From contig NC_051131.1 in the NCBI RefSeq assembly GCF_014839805.1, positions 5,382,913 through 5,446,912 of the forward strand: a stretch of 64,000 nt of DNA, in the 5' to 3' direction. The position numbers were made by a program, and so were the translations under genes. Each line of letters begins with the position of its first letter. Positions within the stretch are counted from its first letter, which is position 1. The stretch comes from Manduca sexta (taxonomy: Eukaryota; Arthropoda; Insecta; Lepidoptera; Sphingidae). Of the stretch, positions 62,750 through 64,000 are shown one piece after another. Under the pieces are notes generated by a model. That model was not told the origin of the DNA, did not search any database, and saw only the letters and a list, made by a program, of their open reading frames with translations.

Positions 62750-63430
62750 GTTGTTGACTTGTACGACACGGCGGCGCGGTGGCGAGTCTCCCTTCCCTTG
62801 CTGAGTGCTTTTTATAATATTTTCTTTAAGTATTATATCTATAATGTAACCAGAGTGTTCACTCGTGTGTTCCATTGTTCCTGTTGTGTCTGACGGAGGA
62901 CACAGGAAGTCAAGTTGTTACGGACATGCACATCACTTTGAAGCTCCGTCTTACATTTAACTGTGCTAAAAATACACTTCCTATTTCATTCGTAAATACA
63001 TTTATTCAAATTTAAACGTACCATTTAAAAAAATATATGAAGTTTTTTTTCTTTCATGTTCCCGAACTACCCAACTTAAGTCTAACTTAACCTGTCAAAA
63101 GCTTCATAGAGTTTCTCACAGCGAAAATGTGCCGGCAAATCTGCATACTGCACCAACCCGTAATGTTTGATCTTGTCCTTTCATGAGAACTAATTGATAA
63201 GATCGGAAATAATCGGAATATCTCATGAGAGCAGTCCATGAGGCGGATACAAAGTTCCGTGGGTGGAGCTCCGCCGCCCCGCGCCGCACTCGGCTCGCCA
63301 TTCTAATTAGCCCATTGTGGTCGCCAGTTAAAGTTTGCTTGCGGCCGGCAGTCACGCCGGAACCGCTGCCACAGTGACACGTACCGCGAGCCGCCTGCCC
63401 GTACACCACACGCGACTGTGATGACGATAA
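62750..63430. promoter_or_regulatory. GC-rich island, candidate promoter or enhancer
   Basis: Two blocks (62766-62805 'cacggcggcgcggtggcgag' and 63255-63420 'ccgccgccccgcgccgcact' to 'cgccggaaccgctgcc') stand out. A homeodomain-type TAATTAG core lies at 63304-63310. A frame from ATG 63421 reaches GCG|GTAATA at 63479/63480 but ends in phase 2, unlike the other three exons, so coding is not supported. The island could serve another promoter of the same gene. Confidence 0.35.
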
Positions 63431-63489
63431 GTGATCGACAGTGCTCTCTATTGATAACAGACAAGTTTATCTCTTCGCGGTAATACAAC

Positions 63490-64000
63490 ATGTGGACGCG
63501 ACTGGCGAACAGACGTTTTACTTGTACGTGTTAAAAGTTTTACTTGTTGGCGCAGTACAAGGTAAAGCCATTATAATCTACTCGTATACTGCTAAAACTG
63601 GGACCATTGTACCACTATCGGCGGTTATTGCAAATCTATATCGCAAGCAAATATGCGGTTTAGCTTTGATTGGCCTATAGTTTCTTTAGGGCTTTCGTTT
63701 TTTACTGTCCATCCAAGGAACACACTAGAAAATTAACATAAAACCTTCAATTACAATTGTAAATGGCCCTTGATTTTTGCCAAGGTACACATAGCGACTA
63801 GAAGTATTCGCCTGACTGATAAATATTTAATTACCCACATTCATGAATGGAAATGTTGTTTCCATCGAATAGTTCGCATACATTTTCTTTGTTATGTAAT
63901 GTAAAGTTTGGTTCAAAGTTAGAGGACGACAGTAATTAATATGACAAAAAAATAAACATATACTTAGTTTTTATATTTTTATTATCAATACTAATTTTCA
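63490..64000. other. No recognised feature
   Basis: AT-rich; open frames lack splice or family support. Confidence 0.3.

Noticed and set aside
63116..63409. 97-codon minus-strand frame over the GC-rich island
   Set aside because: No recognisable domain, no promoter or splice support; best explained by GC-rich non-coding DNA.

Overview
The window looks like nuclear DNA of a moth or butterfly (Lepidoptera). It is AT-rich and intron-like over nearly its whole length. It is full of short non-autonomous repeats of types widespread in Lepidoptera: Helitron-like elements with TC starts and CTAG ends, tRNA-derived SINEs, TIR-bearing MITEs and a 5'-truncated LINE. I see no bacterial, viral or plasmid features and no intact transposase or reverse transcriptase. 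The species cannot be told from what I can see.

Protein-coding content is very small and all on the plus strand. Three coding segments stand out: (1) 421-632, an exon with a good acceptor and donor; (2) 6303-6677/6779, in a GC-rich island, encoding a predicted N-myristoylated/palmitoylated protein start (Met-Gly-Asn-Val-Gln-Cys-Cys) followed by a lysine-rich patch; (3) 46497-46574, a short first coding exon about 435 nt downstream of a textbook TATA-like plus TCAGT initiator core promoter. All three have a donor at a codon boundary (phase 0). The simplest reading is one long plus-strand gene with several alternative promoters and N-termini. Its shared exons would lie to the right of the window, making most of the 64 kb first-intron sequence. 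I do not recognise the gene family.

Layout: 1-660 exon 1-like segment; 660-5480 intron with a foldback MITE and SINE relics; 5480-6300 GC-rich promoter island; 6303-6940 the MGNVQCC exon, which may also serve as a short intronic-polyadenylation isoform (stop at 6779, AATAAA at 6883 and 6929); 6940-45180 a large repeat-rich intron holding most of the Helitrons, SINEs and MITEs; 45180-46574 a second GC-rich promoter region and first exon; 46575-62700 intron with more repeats and a few GC-rich, motif-bearing islands (48745-48900, 50280-50480, 60230-60410); 62750-63430 a third GC-rich island that could be another promoter or enhancer.

The most unusual structures are the multi-promoter phase-0 exon set, uORFs in two of the 5' leaders, a head-to-tail Helitron concatemer with six about-123-bp internal units (25560-26898), an inverted pair of MITE units (40929-41390), and a LINE 3' end flanked by a clear 12-bp target-site duplication (35307-35511). 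I found no convincing new multi-gene system.
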